5,923 bases of DNA from Chitinophagaceae bacterium UBA5175 (GTDB lineage Bacteria; Bacteroidota; Bacteroidia; Chitinophagales; Chitinophagaceae). A program made the translations under genes and the position numbers. The stretch spans positions 1-5,923 of the forward strand of contig DHWT01000231.1 in the NCBI GenBank assembly GCA_002413325.1, given 5' to 3'. Below the pieces are notes generated by a model. The model searched no databases. It was not told the origin of the DNA and worked only from the letters and a program-made list of their open reading frames with translations. Positions 1-5,824 of this stretch are shown in pieces (the stretch's first letter is position 1; every line of letters starts with the position of its first letter).

Positions 1-83
1 AGAAATCCAATCCTAACGAAACCAGTAATCCAATCCGAAAGAAAGACATTTTAAGATCCTCATTTTTGAAAAACCGCTACTGA
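1..83 (+). other. Possible 3' end of a gene entering from the left (frame undecided)
   Basis: A strong + strand terminator follows directly at 69-105, so a + strand transcript probably ends here and its gene lies mostly outside the window. Two frames are open from base 1. One ends at TAA 52-54 (last residues VIQSERKTF), which leaves 14 nt before the terminator stem. The other ends at TGA 81-83 (ending SSFLKNRY), inside the hairpin loop. The first is better placed relative to the terminator, but 17 codons is too little to identify anything. It may also be only 3' untranslated sequence. Confidence 0.2.
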
Positions 84-105
84 AAAATAGCGGTTTTTTC
101 TTTTT
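69..105 (+). terminator. Rho-independent terminator
   Basis: An 11-bp perfect stem (AAAAACCGCTA at 69-79 pairing with TAGCGGTTTTT at 88-98) encloses an 8-nt loop. It is followed by a T-rich run (94-99 and 101-105, broken by one C). The core CCGCTA/TAGCGG is GC-rich and the U-tract is on the + strand, so it should end transcription entering from the left. The A-run on the other side could give weak activity on the - strand. Confidence 0.85.
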
Positions 106-152
106 ACCTGTCTTCCTTTACAACTCCTTTTCATCCGGTTAACATAACGTTC

Positions 153-200
153 ATAGGTATTCGAATGATAACAATTTATTAGATTTTTGTTATAGGTATT
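153..200. repeat. Repeat cluster: ATAGGTATT direct repeat flanking an inverted repeat
   Basis: ATAGGTATT occurs at 153-161 and again at 192-200, 39 bp apart. Between and overlapping them lies a perfect 7-bp inverted repeat, ATAACAA (168-174) and TTGTTAT (187-193), with a 12-nt spacer. This resembles a regulator-binding region, and it sits 30-77 bp upstream of the small ORF at 230. The sequence is AT-rich, so short matches are more likely by chance here. No known operator is recognised. Confidence 0.3.
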
Positions 201-215
201 TTCATGCTCAATGGG

Positions 216-223
216 TAGATTTG
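216..223 (+). promoter_or_regulatory. Possible Bacteroidota -7 promoter box (TAGATTTG)
   Basis: TAGATTTG fits the TAnnTTTG -7 consensus known for Bacteroidota housekeeping promoters. The expected TTG/TTTG -33 element is not at good spacing: the nearest, ending at 189, is 26 nt upstream, beyond the usual range. If functional, transcription would start close to base 230, making the small ORF nearly leaderless. Weak evidence. Confidence 0.2.
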
Positions 224-229
224 AAATCC

Positions 230-331
230 ATGAAAAACAAGATTATGCAGATCATACTCAAATACATCCGGAGCTGGTTTTCCCCGAAGTCTGTTAAAGA
301 GAAAGAGGAAAATTATTATCTTATACATTGA
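230..331 (+). CDS. Possible small basic peptide (33 aa), unrecognised
   Basis: An ATG-initiated ORF of 33 codons ends at TGA 329-331. The first half (MKNKIMQIILKYIRSWF) alternates basic and hydrophobic residues and would form a cationic amphipathic or membrane-associating helix. After a Ser-Pro break, the second half (KSVKEKEENYYLIH) is charged and hydrophilic. I do not recognise a family. A TAGATTTG box lies just upstream, along with a repeat cluster that could be regulatory. There is no clear Shine-Dalgarno, which is normal for Bacteroidota. A 33-codon ORF can easily occur by chance in AT-rich DNA, so the case rests on the residue pattern and the otherwise empty intergenic setting. It could be a small membrane peptide, a toxin-like peptide or nothing. 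Confidence 0.25.
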   Translation: MKNKIMQIILKYIRSWFSPKSVKEKEENYYLIH

Positions 332-467
332 ACCCACACAGCGAAAACCTCCCTGTTGTTTAATTCCTGAATCGTTTATTCGCCTGGTAAAAATTCAGCC
401 ACCGGAAAGAGGCCGGCTTACCGGTATGTTCACAATAACTGAACGCTGCCCCGGTGAATGCAAGTCC

Positions 468-1166
468 TTATATACCACCCGATGGACCGGGCCTGTCAAC
501 TGTATTTGCACGCAGGATGGCCATGGCAAGTACGATCACCCAGAGCAGAAAGACACCGATATTGATGCGTTCCCAAACACCGATCAGCGGTGTGGGCTGA
601 TTGGCCGCGATGCCCGGTGCTTCTAAAAAGGTCAAAATGCCGAAGACCAGGAGCATGATGAACGTTGCGATGGAATAAATGCGGAACGGTTTACCGAATG
701 CCCCTGCTGCGAAACCCAGGGCAAGCAGATAGAGGATTTCAGTCACAACGCCCAATGCGATGTGCAGCGAATCGGAGAAAGTGGCTCCACCTGCTGCCAG
801 CGTTTCACGAAGATGCATCGGGGCAAACGGCCAAATGATTCCAAGGGCGCCGTAGATAATCATCAGGCCGCCGGCGATTCGCAGGGGACGGTTTCGACCG
901 GCCGACTTCCATACACCCCATGCGAAAGCAGTCACAAGCAATGTATAAGGGACGCACAGCCATATCCAAAGCAGCCTCGTCGGAGCGCCGATGGCGGAGA
1001 GTTCGCTCACCGTTTGAGTGGCGCAACGATAACCCGCCCACTGCATCGGCACGAAAATGTTGATGCCAACATATAGCAGCGAAGAGAACATACCGCAGTA
1101 GAGCAGGAGTTTTTTAAACGGGACCTTTCCTGAAAGCCGGGTCGGAGCTGCATTGGCCGGAGTCAT
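468..1166 (-). CDS. DUF998 family integral membrane protein
   Basis: The 232-residue protein is almost entirely hydrophobic helices. Six membrane segments are visible at about residues 19-40, 66-87, 95-117, 134-157, 161-183 and 199-219, with a basic N-terminus and a short polar C-terminal tail. The layout, the SELSAIGAPT segment after helix 1 and the WPFAPMHLR turn after helix 3 fit DUF998, a family of bacterial six-helix membrane proteins with no established biochemical function. The ATG at 1166 is chosen because it lies 7 nt after the stop of the upstream hydrolase gene, as expected in an operon. The preceding bases are A/T-rich without a Shine-Dalgarno. The gene is second and last in the pair, so it is probably transcribed with the hydrolase. 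A role handling or sensing lipids alongside the hydrolase is only a guess. GC content is visibly higher than in the right half of the window. Confidence 0.8.
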   Translation of the reverse strand: MTPANAAPTRLSGKVPFKKLLLYCGMFSSLLYVGINIFVPMQWAGYRCATQTVSELSAIGAPTRLLWIWLCVPYTLLVTAFAWGVWKSAGRNRPLRIAGGLMIIYGALGIIWPFAPMHLRETLAAGGATFSDSLHIALGVVTEILYLLALGFAAGAFGKPFRIYSIATFIMLLVFGILTFLEAPGIAANQPTPLIGVWERINIGVFLLWVIVLAMAILRANTVDRPGPSGGI

Positions 1167-1173
1167 TGTATTT

Positions 1174-2580
1174 TTATTGATTAAGAATGGTCTGGCTGAT
1201 CTGCTTCGTGTTTTTCAGCCCCCTCTTCTTATTTTCATCGGTTTTGATTTGTAGTGCCAGAAAGCGTTCCACATCATAAAATGCCGTATGTGCTGCCGGA
1301 GATAAATTGGGAACTACGAGATCAAAAGCATGGTCCGTCTGTGGTAAGAAATGCGCCACGGTCGGAACTTTTTCCTCCGCCAGGCGTGTATGCAGAAAGT
1401 GGGTGGATGTTACCGGAGCCATAATGTCGTGCTCCCCATGTATCAGCAGGGTGGGTGGACAGCCGGGATGCACGTGGTTAACAGGGGAGAAGAGCGCATA
1501 GGCCGCAGGGCACTCATCCGGATGCCCGCCCAGAAGAGGAGCCAGGGCCCCCGCATTTTCAAAGCCCTTGTCCATTCCCAGGCGATGAAAATCTTTGCCC
1601 ATTCTTTTTTTTATCCATTCAGGCATTTTAACCGGGGCCGCTTTTTTTGGCCGGTCGGGCGTTGAGCGGGTAGTCAGGTGCTGGTTGGTATGGTAGTAAA
1701 TGGCCTTTAAATCGTTTGTGCCATACAGGGAAATCACCGCGCATGTGCTGATGTCCTTTCCTTCAAGTTCCTTTGGTGTAAACAGCGGGTCGTCGGCGGT
1801 GTATGCTGTTAACAGGGCCAGGTGTCCGCCTGCAGAACCGCCACCCACAACAACCTGATGGGGATTTATTCCATAGGCAGCTGCATTTTCTTTCATCCAC
1901 ACGATGGCCCGTTTGACGTCGTTTACCATGCCCATGATATCTGTTTCAGGAGAGAGCCGGTAAGCTACATCCATAATCAAATGTCCCTGGGCAGCCAGTT
2001 GTCTGAAAAGCGGACGCGTACCGCAATCTTTGTCGAGCATATAAAATGCGCTGCCATGCAGATAAATAAAAGCCAAACGGGAGGGGGGAACATTTTCGGG
2101 CGGCTGCCAGATATCGCACAGGAGTTGCCGGTCGGTGCCGGGAATGGTTGCAAAGACAACATGCTGTTCCATGCGTGGATCCGGGACGGCAGGTAATTTG
2201 AAGACGGTGCGTCTTGTGAGAAAATATTTTTTTTGTGCGGCTTTTATGCGCGCTTCCCAGCATAAACCAAAGGCATTTTCAAAGCTGCCTGAAGCGCCCG
2301 GTGGCCGGGTAACCCGGATTATGTATATCATAAAAGTCAACACGTCATACATGCCTATCAGGCTGATGATAACCGAGCCCGTTGCGAATCCTACGACGGT
2401 GCATAACATACCCAACAAAGTAAGCCCTGGCGACCATGCCGAAACAAACAGTTTTAAGATCCACAGAACGGGTGCAGGCCAGCGTAACCGGACGAAAAGC
2501 AACAAACTCATCAGTGCGGCCAGTGAGCCAGAAACAGCAGCAGCGATTTGCACGATTAATTTGATCATATCCATGATCAT
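1174..2580 (-). CDS. Membrane-anchored alpha/beta hydrolase (HSL/esterase-lipase type)
   Basis: This 468-residue protein is a predicted carboxylesterase or lipase of the alpha/beta hydrolase fold-3 (hormone-sensitive-lipase) type. Residues 6-30, about 36-66 and 68-90 are hydrophobic and form three or four membrane helices. A catalytic domain follows from about residue 135. Visible motifs are HGSAF at 175-179 (the oxyanion-hole HG motif, with Ser where the family usually has Gly), the nucleophile elbow GGSAG with Ser249, the likely acid Asp385 in HGEHD, and the catalytic His417 in TDHAF. So the triad is complete. About 60 extra residues, rich in Lys and Pro, lie between strand LYGTND and ALFSPVNHV and may form a lid. 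The substrate is unknown. The membrane domain makes it longer than the typical ~300-residue soluble esterase. The start has three in-frame ATGs at codons 1, 3 and 5; the first is used here. DUF998 follows 7 nt downstream. The product is probably oriented toward one membrane face, but topology cannot be fixed by eye. Confidence 0.85.
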   Translation of the reverse strand: MIMDMIKLIVQIAAAVSGSLAALMSLLLFVRLRWPAPVLWILKLFVSAWSPGLTLLGMLCTVVGFATGSVIISLIGMYDVLTFMIYIIRVTRPPGASGSFENAFGLCWEARIKAAQKKYFLTRRTVFKLPAVPDPRMEQHVVFATIPGTDRQLLCDIWQPPENVPPSRLAFIYLHGSAFYMLDKDCGTRPLFRQLAAQGHLIMDVAYRLSPETDIMGMVNDVKRAIVWMKENAAAYGINPHQVVVGGGSAGGHLALLTAYTADDPLFTPKELEGKDISTCAVISLYGTNDLKAIYYHTNQHLTTRSTPDRPKKAAPVKMPEWIKKRMGKDFHRLGMDKGFENAGALAPLLGGHPDECPAAYALFSPVNHVHPGCPPTLLIHGEHDIMAPVTSTHFLHTRLAEEKVPTVAHFLPQTDHAFDLVVPNLSPAAHTAFYDVERFLALQIKTDENKKRGLKNTKQISQTILNQ

Positions 2581-2838
2581 AAAATTAGCGGGTTTGGTAT
2601 TTCTATCTGCTGATGATCGTTGCTGATCCGGTTGACCCCTGTCATTCTAATCCCGCAGCGCCAAAATCCCGGTCGGGTTTTACAACAAATGACAGACATT
2701 AGTGTAATATTTGTAGCATAGAGCAGCTACATGAGTTCCGCCCTGAACTCCTGCAGGCTTCAAGATCCGGACCTGACCTTTCCGCAGAAGCTGAAGGGTT
2801 CATAAGACTTTCGTAATGTCTCCCGGAAAATTTTTCTT
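2581..2838. promoter_or_regulatory. Divergent intergenic region with candidate promoters
   Basis: This 258-bp gap separates the - strand hydrolase operon from the + strand deacetylase and must hold promoters for both. I see no exact TAnnTTTG box on either strand. The nearest on the + strand is TAATATTTG at 2705-2713, one base too long between TA and TTTG, with no TTG at standard spacing. A bulged inverted repeat, AAAATCCCG (2663-2671) against CGGGTTTT (2674-2681), lies in the left part. Short ORFs (24 codons at 2731-2805 and 8 codons at 2816-2842) have no supporting features beyond position. Confidence 0.4.
2733..2750. repeat. Inverted repeat GAGTTC-N6-GAACTC (candidate operator)
   Basis: Perfect 6-bp arms GAGTTC (2733-2738) and GAACTC (2745-2750) flank a 6-bp spacer CGCCCT. 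An 18-bp dyad between divergent genes is the usual size and place for a dimeric regulator site. It could equally fold as a small RNA hairpin about 90 nt upstream of the deacetylase start. There is no following T-run, so it is not a terminator. Confidence 0.35.
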
Positions 2839-3624
2839 ATGAAAAGAATCGGCGATTTGGTATATCATCTTTTACTTTGGCCTGCTTTACTTTTTATGGT
2901 GCTTGCCTCCTTTATTCCGAAGCCAAAAGAAATGGTGCGACCGGGATACAAAAGCATTGCGCCGGTTAAATATATCTACCTGACTTTTGATGACGGTCCC
3001 TTAAATGGCAGTGAAAATATTGACAGTGTTATACTGGCCGAACGGTTAAAGATCAGCGTGTTCCTGATAGGGGAACAGGCAATGAAGAGTAAGCAGTTGG
3101 GCAGTTATTACAGACTATATGAACAAAACCCGTTTGTGGAAGTGTATAATCACAGCTATACGCACGCAAATGATAAATATGAACTTTTTTATAGTAATCC
3201 GCCGAATGTGCTGGCGGATATTCAGAAGAATGAACGTTTACTCAACCTGCGCTATAAGATTGTCCGTCTGCCCGGCAGGGATATCTGGCGAATTAACGGC
3301 AGGAAAAAAGATGACGGGAAAATGGGATCAGCAGCTGCAGATTTGCTGGCTGAAAACGGGTATAAACTATACGGTTGGGATATCGAGTGGCAGCACCATT
3401 CCCCGGGCGGAACGCCTGTGCAGTCCGTGGATGAAATGCAAAAAGAAATAGAGCGTCGTCTTGAAAAGGGTAATACCTTTACCCCGAACCACATTGTCGT
3501 TTTGGTACATGACGAGATGTTTCAGAAAAAATGGGAAGAAAGCGAATTGAGACAGCTGATCAACAGGCTGCGTACCCATGAAAATTATATATTTGAACAC
3601 ATTCGCTTTTATCCCGGTGAATAA
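2839..3624 (+). CDS. Membrane-anchored polysaccharide deacetylase (NodB domain)
   Basis: This 261-residue carbohydrate esterase family 4-like protein would remove acetyl groups from N-acetylated sugars, with a metal-dependent mechanism. Residues 7-25 (LVYHLLLWPALLFMVLASF) form an uncleaved anchor or signal, placing the domain outside the cytoplasmic membrane. The NodB motifs appear in order: TFDDGP at 49-54 (Asp51 base, Asp52 metal ligand), HSYTH at 105-109 (two metal His), RLPG at 143-146, WDIEW at 180-184 and LVHDE at 222-226 (His224). The catalytic set therefore looks intact. The substrate (peptidoglycan, chitin-like or exopolysaccharide) is not decided by sequence. ATG 2839 is followed at once by MKRIGD and the hydrophobic anchor, which supports the start. 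This ATG overlaps the TGA of an 8-codon upstream ORF. The length is close to that of a lone NodB domain plus anchor. It stops 14 nt from the converging DUF3857 gene. Confidence 0.88.
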   Translation: MKRIGDLVYHLLLWPALLFMVLASFIPKPKEMVRPGYKSIAPVKYIYLTFDDGPLNGSENIDSVILAERLKISVFLIGEQAMKSKQLGSYYRLYEQNPFVEVYNHSYTHANDKYELFYSNPPNVLADIQKNERLLNLRYKIVRLPGRDIWRINGRKKDDGKMGSAAADLLAENGYKLYGWDIEWQHHSPGGTPVQSVDEMQKEIERRLEKGNTFTPNHIVVLVHDEMFQKKWEESELRQLINRLRTHENYIFEHIRFYPGE

Positions 3625-3660
3625 TTTAAAACCGGCCGTTATTTTTTTATTTTTTTAAAT
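3624..3660. terminator. Possible shared termination region between convergent genes
   Basis: The two genes end 14 nt apart. An 8-bp inverted repeat, ATTTAAAA (3624-3631) and TTTTAAAT (3653-3660), spans the junction. It encloses the palindrome CGGCCG (3633-3638) and long T-runs (3641-3657) on the + strand. The T-runs directly after the short GC palindrome could end deacetylase transcription, but they also encode the Lys-rich C-terminus of the opposing gene. The stem is AT-only with a long loop, so the terminator call is weak. Confidence 0.3.
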
Positions 3661-5633
3661 ACGATGAGTTCCGCCTGCTTTTTTAAGATATAAGCATAAA
3701 AATCCCTGAGGTTGTTATAGTCTTCCGGATCGAATGTTGCTTTTTTGATATTCAGCACATTTTTAAACTGAATGGAATTTTCATTTTTCTGTATTAAATA
3801 TTCAAAAATCCCGTCATTTTCATTAAGTTTAATACGGACCGATTTGGGCAGTTCTTCCACTTCATAGCCTGCCGGGATTTCCATGTTAAGAATATAGCTA
3901 TTGTCAAAAACATAGGGAAGTTCCACCGGGTAATTTCTTTCAGCGCTTTTGAATGGATTATTTTCCAGTCCGGCATTCATTATGGGACTGAAATAATAAT
4001 GATCCTCGCCGGATGGGTATATATGCATTTTATAATTCAGGCTTACCGGATGATCCAGGTCATTTTCATCTGATATCGTGAAACTGTCAATCGGTTCCTT
4101 AAACGATTTCTTTTTTTGGTACGATTTGAAATAGGCGTCCTGGCTATTGTTGTTGTCCCGGATATAATGCCGGATATCGGAGGATTCATAATAACCCGGA
4201 TGCTCTGTCCAGTCCGCATTCAGGAATTTCCCTGACGGGTCATTTTCTATGGCCACATAAATACTGGAGGATTCCCGGATCGAGTCAGGACTGAAATAAA
4301 CCGCGGATGGGTTTTTATCAATTACCCTTGCCTGACCGTTATAACAGTCAACCGGTAGTTTGCCAAATCCCATCATCGGGTCTGAGGCATCGAGGAAATA
4401 TACCTTGCCGTTTATTTCCAGCCGGCAAACGGTATAATTGAAATTTTCCATTACCGGATAGCTGATATTGGTGAGTCCGTTATCCCGGGTTGCAAGGATA
4501 ACGCCTTCCGCGTTCAGGTGCTGGGTCCTTAACAGGGCGATCAGCAGGAGGTTCATTTCGGCTACATTTCCCTGACCTGATTTGTACATGTCTGACAGGG
4601 TGGAATTTTCGGGAATGCCCCAGCCTTTGGAGGTAACTTTCAAATGATCCCTGACGAAGGCAAATAATTTACGGGCTTTTTCCAGGTCGGGATCACCCGG
4701 CTGGACAATCGTTTTCGCCAGTTTGTTTATCCAGGGGTTTGGATCCTCAATCACCAGCCCAAAGTCCGGACCTGCCAACAGCCGGTTGCTGACCCATTGC
4801 CAGTCGTTGATCAGCCGTTCGGAATGTCCCGGTTGGAGCGGCCGGACGGCCAGTTGGAACTTAATACAGCCGATATAGTTATTAATGGTGGACGTGAAGG
4901 GTTCCGGTTTCATCGCCGGAATATTTTCGAAGGTCCAGTTGACTGTATATACCGTGATATTTTCATATTCATAATACCAGGAATAAATGTTTTTGACCAG
5001 CGAATCTTTTTTTATGGCCGTCAGGTAACTTCTGTTTTGCAGGTTAATGATAAAATTCCAGTTGTTGGGTATTCTAACTGAATAAGAGCTGCGGAGCACC
5101 GGAATTGCCTGCTGGAAAAACCAGTTGTTCAATACAGGGGAACCGTTCGAAATCGAATATTCGATCTCTAAAATGGATCCGGCTTTCGCGTTGGGGTATG
5201 CGAATCTTACATTGCGTATTTCTTTTTTCGGATCCTCAATGTACAGATCATTTTCAGGTAATTCTGTTTTCTCGATTTGCCCGTTTACCAGGTTATAGGT
5301 AGATATATGAAGTGATTTTAATTTTTTACCCTCATTTTCTGCATTATAAGTCAGTGTACCCTTTGCCTGGTCCAGTGCGTTTTTATTTAGTATCAGGAGT
5401 CTTTTGAAATAGTGAAACCTGGTGAAAAACCCGGTCTGTGGTGTAGCGTCCAGAATGGTTTCACCTTTTTCTTCTAATACGACGGCTTCGGTTTCAGGCG
5501 TGATTAATGTGGAGACCGGAGAAAAGTCGGCTTTCTTTACCGGGTCGACGGTAAAGGGAATGATTTGCGCTTTGATCTGTTTAGAAAGAAAGCCTGTCAG
5601 CAGGCAGACAAGCAGGAGGTATAGATTTTTGAT
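3639..5633 (-). CDS. Exported DUF3857 / transglutaminase-like protein (inactive triad, non-ATG start)
   Basis: The frame encodes about 664 residues with the layout of Bacteroidota DUF3857 proteins. A signal peptide occupies residues 1-23 (hydrophobic LYLLLVCLLTGF at 4-15, then IKAQ). A DUF3857 domain lies at about 45-225 (AVVLEEKGE at 50-58, VRFAYPNAKAGSILEIEYS near 135-155). A transglutaminase-like domain lies at about 305-440 and a DUF3858-like beta domain at about 560-655. In the transglutaminase core, the expected GN(C)AD motif reads GNVAE (Val357) and the FN(H) position reads FNYTV (Tyr400). Only the Asp in FLDASDP (415) remains, so enzyme activity is not expected. The same loss is common in this family in Bacteroidota. 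No ATG, GTG or TTG occurs in frame before TTG 5132, which lies inside the DUF3857 domain at LNNWFFQQ. The frame opens after stop 5655-5657, and ATC at 5633 stands exactly where a signal-peptide Met would be. The function is unknown. The protein is probably periplasmic. Confidence 0.8.
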   Translation of the reverse strand: MKNLYLLLVCLLTGFLSKQIKAQIIPFTVDPVKKADFSPVSTLITPETEAVVLEEKGETILDATPQTGFFTRFHYFKRLLILNKNALDQAKGTLTYNAENEGKKLKSLHISTYNLVNGQIEKTELPENDLYIEDPKKEIRNVRFAYPNAKAGSILEIEYSISNGSPVLNNWFFQQAIPVLRSSYSVRIPNNWNFIINLQNRSYLTAIKKDSLVKNIYSWYYEYENITVYTVNWTFENIPAMKPEPFTSTINNYIGCIKFQLAVRPLQPGHSERLINDWQWVSNRLLAGPDFGLVIEDPNPWINKLAKTIVQPGDPDLEKARKLFAFVRDHLKVTSKGWGIPENSTLSDMYKSGQGNVAEMNLLLIALLRTQHLNAEGVILATRDNGLTNISYPVMENFNYTVCRLEINGKVYFLDASDPMMGFGKLPVDCYNGQARVIDKNPSAVYFSPDSIRESSSIYVAIENDPSGKFLNADWTEHPGYYESSDIRHYIRDNNNSQDAYFKSYQKKKSFKEPIDSFTISDENDLDHPVSLNYKMHIYPSGEDHYYFSPIMNAGLENNPFKSAERNYPVELPYVFDNSYILNMEIPAGYEVEELPKSVRIKLNENDGIFEYLIQKNENSIQFKNVLNIKKATFDPEDYNNLRDFYAYILKKQAELIVFKKIKK

Positions 5634-5653
5634 AAAAAGTGTTTGTCTAAAGG

Positions 5654-5671
5654 ATTAGAGAATACTCTAAT
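5654..5671. repeat. Inverted repeat ATTAGAG-AATA-CTCTAAT
   Basis: Perfect 7-bp arms with a 4-nt spacer (5654-5660 and 5665-5671). On the - strand it ends about 20 nt upstream of the ATC at 5633, and its edge contains the in-frame stop that opens the DUF3857 frame. In mRNA it would form a short hairpin just upstream of the start. In DNA it could be a regulator site. There is no T-run, so it is not a terminator. Confidence 0.45.
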
Positions 5672-5725
5672 ATAGAAATAAGTTCCATGTTTTTCTATAA
5701 AAGGGAAAGGGAATTATCTTATGGG

Positions 5726-5745
5726 ACTAAGTGTTAACCCTTAGT
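5726..5745. promoter_or_regulatory. 20-bp near-perfect palindrome (candidate operator)
   Basis: ACTAAGTGTTAACCCTTAGT matches its reverse complement in 9 of 10 base pairs, with GTTAAC (5733-5738) at the centre and ACTAAG/CTTAGT as outer arms. A palindrome with no loop suits binding by a dimeric protein better than an RNA hairpin. It sits about 93 bp upstream of the DUF3857 start, within promoter range. The regulator is unknown. Confidence 0.4.
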
Positions 5746-5824
5746 TCTCAATATATCACCGGCTGGTTACGCCGACATTGTTCCGGTTGACAAACCGCCT
5801 TTCAGTACAACATTCTGAAAAAAG

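Larger units (their letters stand above)
106..467. other. Intergenic region without a convincing large gene
   Basis: This stretch lies between the left-edge terminator and the 3' end of the DUF998 gene. No frame carries an ORF with recognisable protein features except the 33-codon ORF at 230-331. The left half (about 140-225) is AT-rich and full of short repeats: two copies of ATAGGTATT, the palindrome ATTCGAAT (159-166), and an inverted repeat ATAACAA/TTGTTAT. This looks regulatory rather than coding. The right half (332-467) has nothing I can name. No clear terminator for the DUF998 operon is visible in it. Confidence 0.5.

Noticed and set aside
390..425. Possible terminator of the - strand operon (ACCGG/CCGGT with a later T-run)
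   Set aside because: Only 5 bp of stem with a 15-nt loop, and the five Ts begin several bases after the stem. Too weak to call.
426..626. 66-codon open frame on the + strand at the 3' end of the DUF998 gene
   Set aside because: Antisense to the last membrane helix of DUF998, Cys-rich by chance, with no conserved motif. Judged a shadow.
2135..2626. 163-codon open frame on the + strand
   Set aside because: It lies wholly antisense to the N-terminal part of the alpha/beta hydrolase and its leader, and its translation shows no domain or coherent hydrophobic pattern. It is a shadow frame.
5422..5658. 78-codon open frame on the + strand
   Set aside because: It covers the region that encodes the DUF3857 N-terminal domain and signal peptide on the - strand, which has strong protein evidence. 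Its own translation has none.
5647..5688. ATG at 5688 on the - strand as the start of the DUF3857 gene
   Set aside because: It is out of frame and its 13-codon ORF stops before the signal peptide. It would need a frameshift to join.
5784..5820. Two hairpins (CGGTT/AACCG and TTTCAG/CTGAAA) as a terminator for a gene entering from the right
   Set aside because: Short stems and no T-run on the appropriate side. The upstream gene itself is uncertain.
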